Positions 6,776 to 14,636 of a stretch of DNA of 64,000 nt are shown here, in pieces. Position numbers and translations under genes: made by a program. This stretch comes from an uncultured Eubacteriales bacterium (lineage in GTDB: Bacteria; Bacillota; Clostridia; Oscillospirales; Acutalibacteraceae). The stretch spans positions 1 to 64,000 of the forward strand of contig CAKSKA010000009.1 of assembly GCA_934464615.1 (NCBI GenBank). The letters run 5' to 3'. The notes under the pieces were generated by a model, which made no database searches, was not told the DNA's origin, and saw only the letters and a program-made list of their open reading frames with translations. Within the stretch, counting starts at the first letter, position 1; every line of letters starts with the position of its first letter.

Positions 6776-7906
6776 ATGTGTTTTAGAGAGAAAAAGCCTG
6801 TCACTATTATTACGGGTTATCTTGGCTCCGGAAAAACCACCGTATTGAACGAATTGCTGAGACGCAAAGGCTCTGAGCGATATGCCGTTGTGGTGAATGA
6901 TATGGGGAGCATTAACATTGATGCTTCTCTTATCCGAAGCTCCTCGGTTTACGAAAGTGATGTCAGTATGGTGGAGCTGACAAACGGCTGTATCTGCTGT
7001 ACCCTGCAGGATACTTTTATGAAGCAGATCAACGACATTGCCGCACAGCATAAGATCAACCGCATTCTGGTTGAAGCTTCCGGAATCAGCGACCCTTCTG
7101 CGATCGCGGCAGGCTTTATGGAATACCAGAAATCCGGTCTGTGCGATCGGGTATATCTTGATTCTGTCGTATGCGTAGTGGATGCGGATCGGATCTATTC
7201 GGAATTTTTGGGCGATCCGTCAGAGCCGTCCGATGCTTCCTTGGAACAGGATCCGGACATTATCAACCTGATCATCGACCAGATCGAGTTTTGCAACATC
7301 ATTCTTCTGAACAAGTGCGATCTGTTGCCGCTGAATGCCGTGGAAGAGGTGCGAAAAACGATCCGTGCTTTTCAAAAGGACGCCGTTCTTTACGAATGCA
7401 TACAAGGGCAGGTAAACCCGGATAAAATTTTCGATAATGGACAGTTTGATTACGATAAGGTGCTGCTGTCCTCCCGTGTTCAATCCCAGCTGTCTGCCGG
7501 AAAGAACGAAGATATTCACGACACCCACGGAATTACCTCTTTCCTCTATGAAGAAAAACAGCCGTTTGATCATGAGAAATTTACGGCGCTTCTGGAAAAC
7601 GAGTATCCCGATAATATCATCCGCGCCAAGGGGTACATCTGGTTTGCGGATGACGATATGCATGTCCAGTTGTTTGAACAGGCCGGACGAAATGCGTCGG
7701 TAACCGAAGTGTCAAACTGGGTGGCTGCGTTCGACAAAGAGGAGCGTGACCGGTTGCTGAAAGAGTATCCGGAGATTTTGAATGATTGGGATCCCCGGTA
7801 TGGGGATCGGATCAATCAGATCGTCTTTATCGGGAAGAATCTCGATCCACAGCAGATAACCGCCAAATTGCAGGCGTGTATTTGTAAAGAACAACCCACA
7901 AAATAA
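6776..7906 (+). CDS. COG0523 (CobW/ZNG1-type) GTPase, probable zinc metallochaperone
   Basis: A 376-residue G3E-family GTPase. Walker A is GYLGSGKT (14-21), the metal-binding CxCC motif is GCICC (71-75), Walker B/switch is LVEASGISDP (98-107), and the base-recognition motif is NKCD (179-182). A CobW C-terminal domain occupies about 255-365. Zur-controlled members (YciC/ZagA, ZNG1) deliver zinc to client enzymes during starvation, and the operon context supports that rather than cobalt or nitrile hydratase roles. ATG 6776 follows GGAGG by about eight bases. It starts 17 bases after rpmG. Confidence 0.9.
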   Translation: MCFREKKPVTIITGYLGSGKTTVLNELLRRKGSERYAVVVNDMGSINIDASLIRSSSVYESDVSMVELTNGCICCTLQDTFMKQINDIAAQHKINRILVEASGISDPSAIAAGFMEYQKSGLCDRVYLDSVVCVVDADRIYSEFLGDPSEPSDASLEQDPDIINLIIDQIEFCNIILLNKCDLLPLNAVEEVRKTIRAFQKDAVLYECIQGQVNPDKIFDNGQFDYDKVLLSSRVQSQLSAGKNEDIHDTHGITSFLYEEKQPFDHEKFTALLENEYPDNIIRAKGYIWFADDDMHVQLFEQAGRNASVTEVSNWVAAFDKEERDRLLKEYPEILNDWDPRYGDRINQIVFIGKNLDPQQITAKLQACICKEQPTK

Positions 7907-7958
7907 CGAAAGCAGCTTGCCACAGGCGGCAAGCCGAATTTATCGAGGTGATCATATT

Positions 7959-8504
7959 ATGAAAAAACTGTTTTGCATACTCATTGTTGTCCTTACTCTT
8001 CTATCTCTTGCCGCCTGCGGAAGTGAGAAAGATAAAGGGACTGCCGCAACCGATTCAACCGATACGCAAACACCTAATTCATCCGTCTCGCAAAATCAAC
8101 CGACGGAAAAGGAATCGGAATCCAAGCCTACGACTTCTAAACCGGAGCAAAGTGCAGACGGTATTGATGTTGACCTGACGAAGCTCAGCAGCACCATGGT
8201 CTATTCCGAGGTTTATAATATGATGGTCTCTCCCGACAAGTACATCGGGAAAACCGTTAAAATGAACGGCGCTTTTGCGTTTTACGAAGATCCCGAAACA
8301 AAGAAGCAATACTTTGCCTGCATCATTGCCGATGCGACGGCTTGCTGTTCACAGGGGCTTGAATTTATTTTGACCGGCGAGCATACCTATCCGAACGATT
8401 ATCCGGAGTTGTACTCTGATATAACCGTCACGGGAACCTTTGAAACTTATGAGGAAAATGGGTTTAAGTATTGCAGACTGACTGGCGCCACCATTGTAGA
8501 ATAA
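7959..8504 (+). CDS. Conserved lipoprotein of the zinc operon, function unknown
   Basis: A 181-residue protein with lipobox LAAC (Cys20), a Ser/Thr/Lys-rich linker to about residue 65, and a compact C-terminal domain (VYNMMVSPDKYIGKTVKMNG, FACIIADATACCSQGLEF, then TVTGTFETYEENGFKYCRL). The alternating strands suggest an OB-like fold, and the CC pair plus a late Cys could bind metal. I recall similar proteins near zinc genes in gut Firmicutes without a defined role. A short GCTTGCC/GGCAAGC hairpin (7915-7934) precedes it. It is the last gene of the operon. Confidence 0.75.
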   Translation: MKKLFCILIVVLTLLSLAACGSEKDKGTAATDSTDTQTPNSSVSQNQPTEKESESKPTTSKPEQSADGIDVDLTKLSSTMVYSEVYNMMVSPDKYIGKTVKMNGAFAFYEDPETKKQYFACIIADATACCSQGLEFILTGEHTYPNDYPELYSDITVTGTFETYEENGFKYCRLTGATIVE

Positions 8505-8590
8505 AATCACATTGCAGTGGCTGTTGCGCCCAGCGACCCTAATCAGAGATCGAAATATTTTCTAATCGCTTTCCTGCCGCTATAAAAACA

Positions 8591-8630
8591 GCACAACGCC
8601 ACAGAGTTTTGAATCTCTGTGGCGTTGTGC
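8591..8630 (+). terminator. Strong hairpin ending the zinc operon
   Basis: A perfect 16-bp stem (GCACAACGCCACAGAG with its complement at 8615-8630) and an 8-base loop. The T-run after it is weak (TTCTCTC). It lies between the zinc operon and the convergent ruvX gene. Confidence 0.75.
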
Positions 8631-8693
8631 TTCTCTCAATCGGTCACTTTTTGAAAGCGTCCTTATGTGAGCCCGCCTTTCGGCAGGATTTTA

Positions 8694-9113
8694 TTATTTA
8701 TTGTTTTTTCTGTATGCAAGGTAACTTTCAAGTATCATAACGGCGGCTACGGCGTCTACGGTTTCTTTGCGCCGCTTACCCTTAGTATCGTTAAAATTAA
8801 GTGCGGTATGTGCCATAACCGTTGTGCATCTTTCGTCCCACATAACAGTTTGTATGCCGCTTAACTGTTTTATAAGTTCTGCGGTTTCGCTGCATTCTTT
8901 AGCACGGAAACCCTCGCTGCCGTCCATATTTTTGGGCAGTCCTACCACTATCAGCTCCGCCTTTTCCCTTTTTGCCGCGTCAGCCACCTTTTGCGCCGTA
9001 CGCTGTACATTGTATTCTTTTATAACCTCTCTCGGAAAAGCAAAACTCTCATTTGCGTCGCTTACCGCTATGCCGGTCCGTGCATTTCCGAGGTCAACGG
9101 ACATTATTATCAT
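8694..9113 (-). CDS. ruvX: Putative pre-16S rRNA nuclease / Holliday junction resolvase-like RuvX (YqgF)
   Basis: A 139-residue YqgF-family RNase H-fold nuclease. The N-terminal MSVDLGNARTGIAVSD carries the conserved first Asp, IVVGLPKNMDGSEG is the family core, and the C-terminal WDERCTT and DAVAAVMILESYL complete the active-site set. The E. coli homologue matures 16S rRNA 5' ends; a resolvase role has also been proposed. The start could be Met1 or Met4 (MSVDLG). It is on the same strand as the phosphatase gene upstream and may be cotranscribed with it. Confidence 0.9.
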   Translation of the reverse strand: MIIMSVDLGNARTGIAVSDANESFAFPREVIKEYNVQRTAQKVADAAKREKAELIVVGLPKNMDGSEGFRAKECSETAELIKQLSGIQTVMWDERCTTVMAHTALNFNDTKGKRRKETVDAVAAVMILESYLAYRKNNK

Positions 9114-9206
9114 TTCTCACTGTTCCTTTAAACCTGTTACGGTTTCGCCCGCCGTATTTAAAATTACGGCTTTGCGTCTGTTTTTTGCATTTTATACAGG
9201 TAATGT

Positions 9207-9872
9207 TTATTCCCGTTTGCCTGCCAATGATTTTATACGATTGTCGTCCGGCAGCAAATCCTTGCTTAAGTGCGATGAATCGTTTATATATTCCGCAGTG
9301 CAATTTAAATTGTCATCAAAAATCAGTTTTGCAACCGCGGTATTATCGCTCCACGGCATATCGCGCAATTTTTCTATATCGCCTAACACAACACGGCACA
9401 AAAGACAGCGTATTGCGCCCCCGTGGGAAGCAACGGCTACGGTTTTGCCGCTGTTTTTGTGTGCAATGCCGTATACGGTTTTCCATATGCGGTCGTAAAC
9501 GCTGCGCATAGGTTCGCCGTTTTCGGTTGCAAAATTTTGGGGATTATATTCCCAATCATACTCAACTTCCGGATATTTTTCAAATATCTCGGTATATTTC
9601 ATCCCTTCAATTACTCCACCGTCAATTTCAATAAGTCCGTTATCTACGGTTACGTCTAAATTTTGCGGCTGCGCAATGCTTAAAGCAGTCTTATACGCGC
9701 GTTTAAGCGGACTTGAATACACTGCGTCAAGCCGAATATTTTTAAATCGGTTTGCCAGCGCCTCAAGCTGTTTTGAGCCGAGAGGAGTTATGTCCGTATT
9801 CGTTGTGCCCTGAAACGAATGCAACAGATTTCCCTGTGCCTCGCAATGACGTATTAAATATACCGTTACCAT
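9207..9872 (-). CDS. Histidine phosphatase family protein (phosphoglycerate mutase-like)
   Basis: A 221-residue cytoplasmic phosphatase. The catalytic loop is IRHCEAQGN, with the usual RHG reading RHC; SSPLKRAYKTA supplies a second phosphate-binding Arg and VASHGGAIRC the second catalytic His. These fit the broad cobC/PhoE-like branch of the superfamily. The substrate cannot be told from sequence. A promoter with TTGCAA and TACAAT at 17-bp spacing lies just upstream. It probably heads a unit with ruvX. Confidence 0.85.
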   Translation of the reverse strand: MVTVYLIRHCEAQGNLLHSFQGTTNTDITPLGSKQLEALANRFKNIRLDAVYSSPLKRAYKTALSIAQPQNLDVTVDNGLIEIDGGVIEGMKYTEIFEKYPEVEYDWEYNPQNFATENGEPMRSVYDRIWKTVYGIAHKNSGKTVAVASHGGAIRCLLCRVVLGDIEKLRDMPWSDNTAVAKLIFDDNLNCTAEYINDSSHLSKDLLPDDNRIKSLAGKRE

Positions 9873-9887
9873 AATATCACCTAAAAT

Positions 9888-9916
9888 ATTGTAACATAAT
9901 TATTGTTTTTTTGCAA
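9888..9916 (-). promoter_or_regulatory. Promoter of the histidine phosphatase gene
   Basis: On the minus strand, TTGCAA (9911-9916), 17-bp spacer, TACAAT (9888-9893), about 16 bases before the start codon. Confidence 0.6.
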
Positions 9917-9941
9917 TAACAACGGAATTTACGGTATTTTA

Positions 9942-9969
9942 TTGACTATTTTTTCTAAAACATTATAAT
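9942..9969 (+). promoter_or_regulatory. Promoter of the permease-nth-kinase unit
   Basis: TTGACT (9942-9947), 16-bp spacer, TATAAT (9964-9969), 36 bases before the GTG start. Confidence 0.7.
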
Positions 9970-10005
9970 TATAAATAATTGAATTATTTTGCAGGGGGAT
10001 TTGCT

Positions 10006-11055
10006 GTGAAGAAATATTTAAACCGTGTTTTTATTGACGGCCTCGGCGGTATGGCTCTGGGACTTTTCGGTACCCTTATAATAGGCACCATAATTTGCCA
10101 GATAGGCAAACTTATAGGCGACAATGTAGTTGCGCATTACCTTATTGCAATAGGCAATGCCGCAAAAACCGTTACAGGCGCCGGCATAGGCGTTGGTGTG
10201 GCGGCAAAATTAAAATCATCACCGCTTACAACGGTTGCCGCAGCCGTTGCGGGATTTGTGGGTGCATTCCCGAAAATCAGCCTTGAAAGTATTGCAATCG
10301 GCACACCGGGGGAGCCTCTTGGCGCTTTTGTCGCAGCATATGTTGCAGTGGAAATAGGCGCGCTGGTATCGGGCAAAACAAAGTTGGATATACTTTTAAC
10401 TCCGCTTGCCTGCATACTCTCGGGCGCTGTTGTCGGTCTGCTTTTGGGACCGTACATTTCGGCGGCAATGAAATGGGTGGGAAGCCTTGTAAGCATAAGT
10501 GTAGACAAATACCCGATTATAGGCGGCATGGTAGTATCAACCGTTATGGGTATACTGCTTACATTGCCTATATCATCTGCGGCAATAGGCATTTCCATGG
10601 GACTTTCCGGTCTTGCGGCAGGCGCTGCCACAATAGGTTGCTGCTGCAATATGATAGGCTTTGCTGTTATAAGCTACAGGGATAACAAAGTAGGCGGATT
10701 GTTGGCACAGGGTATAGGTACTTCCATGCTGCAAATGCCTAACATAATACGCAAACCTGTAATATGGTTGCCCGCTATTCTGTCAAGCGCAATACTCGGC
10801 CCCGTGGCATCGGCTGTTTTACATATGCAAAGCAGTGCAGTAGGTTCCGGTATGGGTACTTCCGGACTGGTAGGTCAGTTTGCCGCGTTTGAAACCATGA
10901 CCTCCGGCGGTATGAGCGTAGGCCTTGCCCTTTTGGAAATTGTGCTGATGCACTTTGTCGCACCCGCGCTTTTGTCCCTCGGCATTGCGGAATGTATGAG
11001 AAAACTCGGCTGGATCAAAAACGGCGATATGCGTATAGGTGATATTACAAAATGA
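10006..11055 (+). CDS. PTS EIIC-like / PfoR-family membrane protein
   Basis: A 349-residue membrane protein with about nine or ten hydrophobic segments. It matches the PTS_EIIC_2/PfoR-like family of single-domain permease homologues (FIDGLGGMALGLFGTLIIGT, VASAVLHMQSSAVGSGMGTSG and a C-terminal HFVAPALLSLGI). No EIIA or EIIB genes are nearby, so phosphotransferase function is doubtful; homologues are annotated both as sugar transporters and as regulators of toxin production. The start is GTG 10006, with AGGGGGAT just upstream. Its stop overlaps the nth start (ATGA). Confidence 0.8.
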   Translation: MKKYLNRVFIDGLGGMALGLFGTLIIGTIICQIGKLIGDNVVAHYLIAIGNAAKTVTGAGIGVGVAAKLKSSPLTTVAAAVAGFVGAFPKISLESIAIGTPGEPLGAFVAAYVAVEIGALVSGKTKLDILLTPLACILSGAVVGLLLGPYISAAMKWVGSLVSISVDKYPIIGGMVVSTVMGILLTLPISSAAIGISMGLSGLAAGAATIGCCCNMIGFAVISYRDNKVGGLLAQGIGTSMLQMPNIIRKPVIWLPAILSSAILGPVASAVLHMQSSAVGSGMGTSGLVGQFAAFETMTSGGMSVGLALLEIVLMHFVAPALLSLGIAECMRKLGWIKNGDMRIGDITK

Positions 11056-11717
11056 CAAAAAAACAACGTGCTGCGGCGGCTGTGGAAAGGCTTGAAAAAA
11101 AGTATCCCGACGCCGTATGCTCCCTTAAATATACATCGGCTTTTCAACTGCTTATTGCAACCAGACTGTCCGCGCAATGTACGGACGCGCGTGTAAATAT
11201 TGTAACTCCTGCGCTTTTTAAAAAATATCCCGATTCCGCCGCAATGGCAAAAGCAAAACTTTGCGATGTGGAAGAACTTATAAAGTCCTGCGGACTGTAC
11301 AAAACAAAAGCAAAGGATTTAATAGGCATTGCAAAAGGCATAGAAGAAAATTTCGGCGGCAAGGTGCCCGACAGTATTGAGGAACTTACAACGCTTCCCG
11401 GTGTAGGCAGAAAAACCGCAAATCTTGTTTGCGGAGATATTTACGGACAGGACGCCGTTGTTACGGATACACATTTTATACGGATAATGAATCGTCTGGG
11501 ACTTGTCAGCACATCGGTGCCGTTTGCGGTAGAAAAACAAATGCGCAATATTTTACCCACAGGTAAGATGAGTGATTTCTGCCACCGCACCGTTTTGCAC
11601 GGTCGGGACACTTGTACGGCACGGCGTGCCTTTTGCGAAAAATGCATACTAAACGATGTTTGTCTTAAAAAGGGGATAAATAAAGATGGCACAAAAAAGA
11701 ATAGCCGCAATTCATGA
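11052..11717 (+). CDS. nth: Endonuclease III
   Basis: DNA glycosylase/AP lyase that removes oxidised pyrimidines in base excision repair. The helix-hairpin-helix LPGVGRKTA contains the catalytic Lys121, and Asp139 lies in VVTDTHF. The C-terminal [4Fe-4S] loop has C188-x6-C195-x2-C198-x5-C204. Length 221 is normal. It is coupled to the upstream permease by a 4-base overlap, and its last 32 bases overlap the kinase gene in another frame. Confidence 0.95.
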   Translation: MTKKQRAAAAVERLEKKYPDAVCSLKYTSAFQLLIATRLSAQCTDARVNIVTPALFKKYPDSAAMAKAKLCDVEELIKSCGLYKTKAKDLIGIAKGIEENFGGKVPDSIEELTTLPGVGRKTANLVCGDIYGQDAVVTDTHFIRIMNRLGLVSTSVPFAVEKQMRNILPTGKMSDFCHRTVLHGRDTCTARRAFCEKCILNDVCLKKGINKDGTKKNSRNS

Positions 11718-12531
11718 TATATCCGGCTTCGGTAAATGTTCGCTTACGGTAGCACTGCCGATATGCTCTGCCGCAGGCATTGAAACAGCCGTTATACCCA
11801 CGGCTGTCCTTTCAACCCACACCGGCGGATTTGAAGGTTACACTTTCCGTGATTTAAGCGAGGATATTCTGCCCATAGCAAAACACTGGAAATCGCTGGG
11901 GCTTAAATTTGACGCATTTTATACCGGATACCTCGGCAATACAAAGCAGATTGATTATGTTGCGGAAACAATAGGTATGCTGCGTGACGAAAACAGTCTT
12001 GTTGTTGTAGATCCCGCAATGGCGGACAACGGCAAACTGTACAGCGGATTTAAAAACGATTTTCCGCAGGCAATGCTTAAATTATGCCGCACTGCGGATA
12101 TAATTGTGCCGAATATTACAGAGGCCGCTTTGCTGACGGGAAAAACATATATGCCATTGCCGCACACGGCTGATTATATTAACGAATTGCTTGCCGCACT
12201 TTATAAACAAACCGGTGCAAAAATTGTGCTTACCGGTGTTTCTCCTGCCGATAAAAAACTCGGCGCCGCCGTTTTTGACGGCGAAAAAACCGACTATGTT
12301 ATGGGGGAAAAGGTACCTGCGTTTTTCCACGGTACGGGCGATGTCTTCGCTTCGGTGCTTACAAGCGCATTGGTAAACGGCAAAAATTTAATTTCCGCCG
12401 TACAAATAGCCGTCGGTTTTACGGTAGGCTGTATAAAACGCACTTACGCCGACGGAGATACGCGTTACGGCGTGGAATTTGAAAAAGAAATTCCGAATTT
12501 AATAAGATATTTAGGTCTTGAAAACGAATAA
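11686..12531 (+). CDS. Pyridoxamine/pyridoxal kinase (PfkB/ribokinase superfamily)
   Basis: A 281-residue vitamin B6 salvage kinase forming pyridoxal 5'-phosphate. The N-terminus IAAIHDISGFGKCSLTVALP and the STHTGGFEGYTFRDL segment are typical of the PdxY/PdxK-like group in Clostridia. FHGTGDVFASVL is the C-terminal anion hole, whose Asp is the catalytic base. PdxY-type enzymes are more likely than ThiD because of the SxHTG substrate segment. The start lies within nth, and the ATG at 11686 is preceded by AAAAAGGGGAT, so overlapping translation is credible. Confidence 0.85.
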   Translation: MAQKRIAAIHDISGFGKCSLTVALPICSAAGIETAVIPTAVLSTHTGGFEGYTFRDLSEDILPIAKHWKSLGLKFDAFYTGYLGNTKQIDYVAETIGMLRDENSLVVVDPAMADNGKLYSGFKNDFPQAMLKLCRTADIIVPNITEAALLTGKTYMPLPHTADYINELLAALYKQTGAKIVLTGVSPADKKLGAAVFDGEKTDYVMGEKVPAFFHGTGDVFASVLTSALVNGKNLISAVQIAVGFTVGCIKRTYADGDTRYGVEFEKEIPNLIRYLGLENE

Positions 12532-12533
12532 AA

Positions 12534-12562
12534 AACAGAGGTCCTTTGACCTCTGTTTTTTT
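12534..12562. terminator. Bidirectional terminator between the kinase and rhaD
   Basis: AACAGAGGTC pairs with GACCTCTGTT around a four-base CTTT loop. A-rich and T-rich flanks make it work in both directions. It ends the plus-strand unit and the convergent rhamnose operon. Confidence 0.9.
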
Positions 12563-12575
12563 AATTATACAAAAA

Positions 12576-13394
12576 TTAAAGATTAAGGAAGTCCTTGCGG
12601 TATTTTACGCCGAAAGCCTCGGCAAGCTCCTGCATTTCGCTGTCCTTAATTGTGTTGATTCTGGGCAAATGCGCCGTAAGCATATATATCTGCGCCGCCT
12701 TTTCAACGGTTTCTATAAGTCCGAATGTTTCGTCAATATCCTTACCTGCGCCGTAAATGCCGTGCATACCCCATACAACAAGGCGGAATTCCTTCATTTT
12801 TTCTGCTGTTGCCTCGCCTATTTTGTTGTTTCCGCAAAGCATCCAGGGCAAAACGCCTACGCCGTCGGGGAAAACAACTATACATTCGGTACACATTTCC
12901 CAAAGGGTGTGTGTAAATTTCTTTTCGTCAAGTTCATGTACAAAGTTCATGGCAAGCGTATTTGTCGGATGGCAATGCATTATTACCCTGTTTTCCGGAT
13001 TGACCGAGAGGCGCGCCATATGGCTCATAAGATGTGACGGCAATTCCGATGTAAATTTACCGCCATCCTTATATCCCCAAAGCAGCTGTGCGGTAGTGCC
13101 GTCCTCGGCAATTTTTATAATACCGAGGTTCGTTTCCGGATCGTCCGTAACATTTTTAAAGTACTTTCCCGTTCCGGTAACTACAAATATTTTGCCTATA
13201 AGGCTTTTTGCCTCAAATCCCGTGGGAATTGTACGGATAACATTGTTTATATCAAGATATTCGCTTACCTGCTCTTCATCCAGCATATAACTGATGTTTC
13301 CGCCGTTTCGCTCGTCCCAACCGAGTCTGTACATATTGGCTGTTACTTTCTGCATTTTCTTAATAAAAGGAGCGTCAAATATATTTTTCATCAT
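12576..13394 (-). CDS. rhaD: Rhamnulose-1-phosphate aldolase
   Basis: A zinc-dependent class II aldolase that splits L-rhamnulose 1-phosphate into dihydroxyacetone phosphate and L-lactaldehyde. Its 272 residues are close to the 274 of E. coli RhaD. The HCHPTN motif supplies two zinc ligands, the GGNISYML segment binds phosphate, and WGMHGIYGAG carries the further His. The start overlaps the rhaA stop. It is the last gene of rhaB-rhaA-rhaD and ends at a strong terminator. Confidence 0.95.
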   Translation of the reverse strand: MMKNIFDAPFIKKMQKVTANMYRLGWDERNGGNISYMLDEEQVSEYLDINNVIRTIPTGFEAKSLIGKIFVVTGTGKYFKNVTDDPETNLGIIKIAEDGTTAQLLWGYKDGGKFTSELPSHLMSHMARLSVNPENRVIMHCHPTNTLAMNFVHELDEKKFTHTLWEMCTECIVVFPDGVGVLPWMLCGNNKIGEATAEKMKEFRLVVWGMHGIYGAGKDIDETFGLIETVEKAAQIYMLTAHLPRINTIKDSEMQELAEAFGVKYRKDFLNL

Positions 13395-14635
13395 TAATCC
13401 CTCGCACTTAAAACGTCTTTTTCATACTCTTTAATATCGTTTATGTAACTGTTGCGGCATCCGTTGCGGCGCAAAAATTCTTCCCAAACATCGCCCAAAG
13501 GAGCAAGCTTCATTTCCTCTTTAAGTGCCATAAGCGATGTAAAATCAGCTTCATCCTGCATTTTTTTCATTGCGTCATTCGGCTGCAAGAGCGCAAACAG
13601 CAACGCTTTTTGTACATTTCTTACGCCTGTTACATATGCCGAAATGCGATTAATTGAAGCGTCGAAATAATCGGTTGCTATAAACACGCGGTCAAGCGCA
13701 TTGTTCCTTACAATTTCCTGTGCGATTTCCTTTGTCTCGTCATCAAAAAGCACCACATGGTCGCTGTCCCAACGCACACCCCTTGTAATATGCAGGGCTA
13801 TTTTATCGTTAAACAGCAAAAGCGACGGGATTTTATCCGACACAACCTCTGTCGGATGATAGTGTCCGTTGTCCATAAGCGGTGTTATGCCTTTTTTAGC
13901 CGAATACGAAAGGCAAAATTCCGAAGAGCCTACGGTATAACTTTCAAGTCCTATACCGAAAACCTTGGATTCGAGTGTGGGATAAACCATTGTTTTGTCA
14001 TAATCTACCGACAGTATCTTATCCATCGAATCGGCATATCTGGCTCTGGGCGAATATCTGTCTGCCGGTATATCCTTATAGCCGTCGGGTATCCAGTAAT
14101 TTATTACGCAGGCAACGCCTGTTTCCTTTGCAAAATAATCCGCAATTTTAAGGCAGGCCTTGCCGTGTTCTATCCAGAAATTTCTTACGGTATCGTCGGG
14201 AGATGACAGCGTAAGATTATCTTTTACCATGGGGTGTGAAAAAAATGTGGGGTTGAAATCAATTCCCATACCGTGTTTTTTTGCAAAATCCACCCACGGT
14301 TTAAAATGCCGCGGCTCAAGTTTATCGCGGTCGGCAAATTCGCCGTCCTCAAAAATTGCGTAGCAGGCATGCAAATTTAACTTTTTCTTGCCGGGAATCA
14401 GCGAAAACGCTTTTTCAAGGTCCTGCATAAGTTCTTGCGGAGTCCTTGCCCTGCCCATATAATTACCCGTTGTTTGTATACCGCCGCTTAATTTATCCTT
14501 GCTGTCAAAGCCGACTACGTCGTCAGCCTGCCAACAATGTACGGATATGGGGGTACTTTCCAGTGCGGTTATTGCCTTTTCGGTATCTACGCCGTAATCG
14601 GCAAAAATTTTTTTGGCCTGTTCGTATCTTTCCAT
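13394..14635 (-). CDS. rhaA: L-rhamnose isomerase
   Basis: Converts L-rhamnose to L-rhamnulose, the first step of the pathway. Its 413 residues match the bacterial family. Visible family segments include SVHCWQADDVVGF near the N-terminus, GIDFNPTFFSHPMVK, DNGHYHPTEVVSDK and GVRWDSDHVV; these provide the metal-binding Glu/Asp/His residues of the TIM barrel. It lies one base downstream of rhaB, and its end overlaps rhaD. Confidence 0.96.
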   Translation of the reverse strand: MERYEQAKKIFADYGVDTEKAITALESTPISVHCWQADDVVGFDSKDKLSGGIQTTGNYMGRARTPQELMQDLEKAFSLIPGKKKLNLHACYAIFEDGEFADRDKLEPRHFKPWVDFAKKHGMGIDFNPTFFSHPMVKDNLTLSSPDDTVRNFWIEHGKACLKIADYFAKETGVACVINYWIPDGYKDIPADRYSPRARYADSMDKILSVDYDKTMVYPTLESKVFGIGLESYTVGSSEFCLSYSAKKGITPLMDNGHYHPTEVVSDKIPSLLLFNDKIALHITRGVRWDSDHVVLFDDETKEIAQEIVRNNALDRVFIATDYFDASINRISAYVTGVRNVQKALLFALLQPNDAMKKMQDEADFTSLMALKEEMKLAPLGDVWEEFLRRNGCRNSYINDIKEYEKDVLSARD

Positions 14636-14636
14636 T

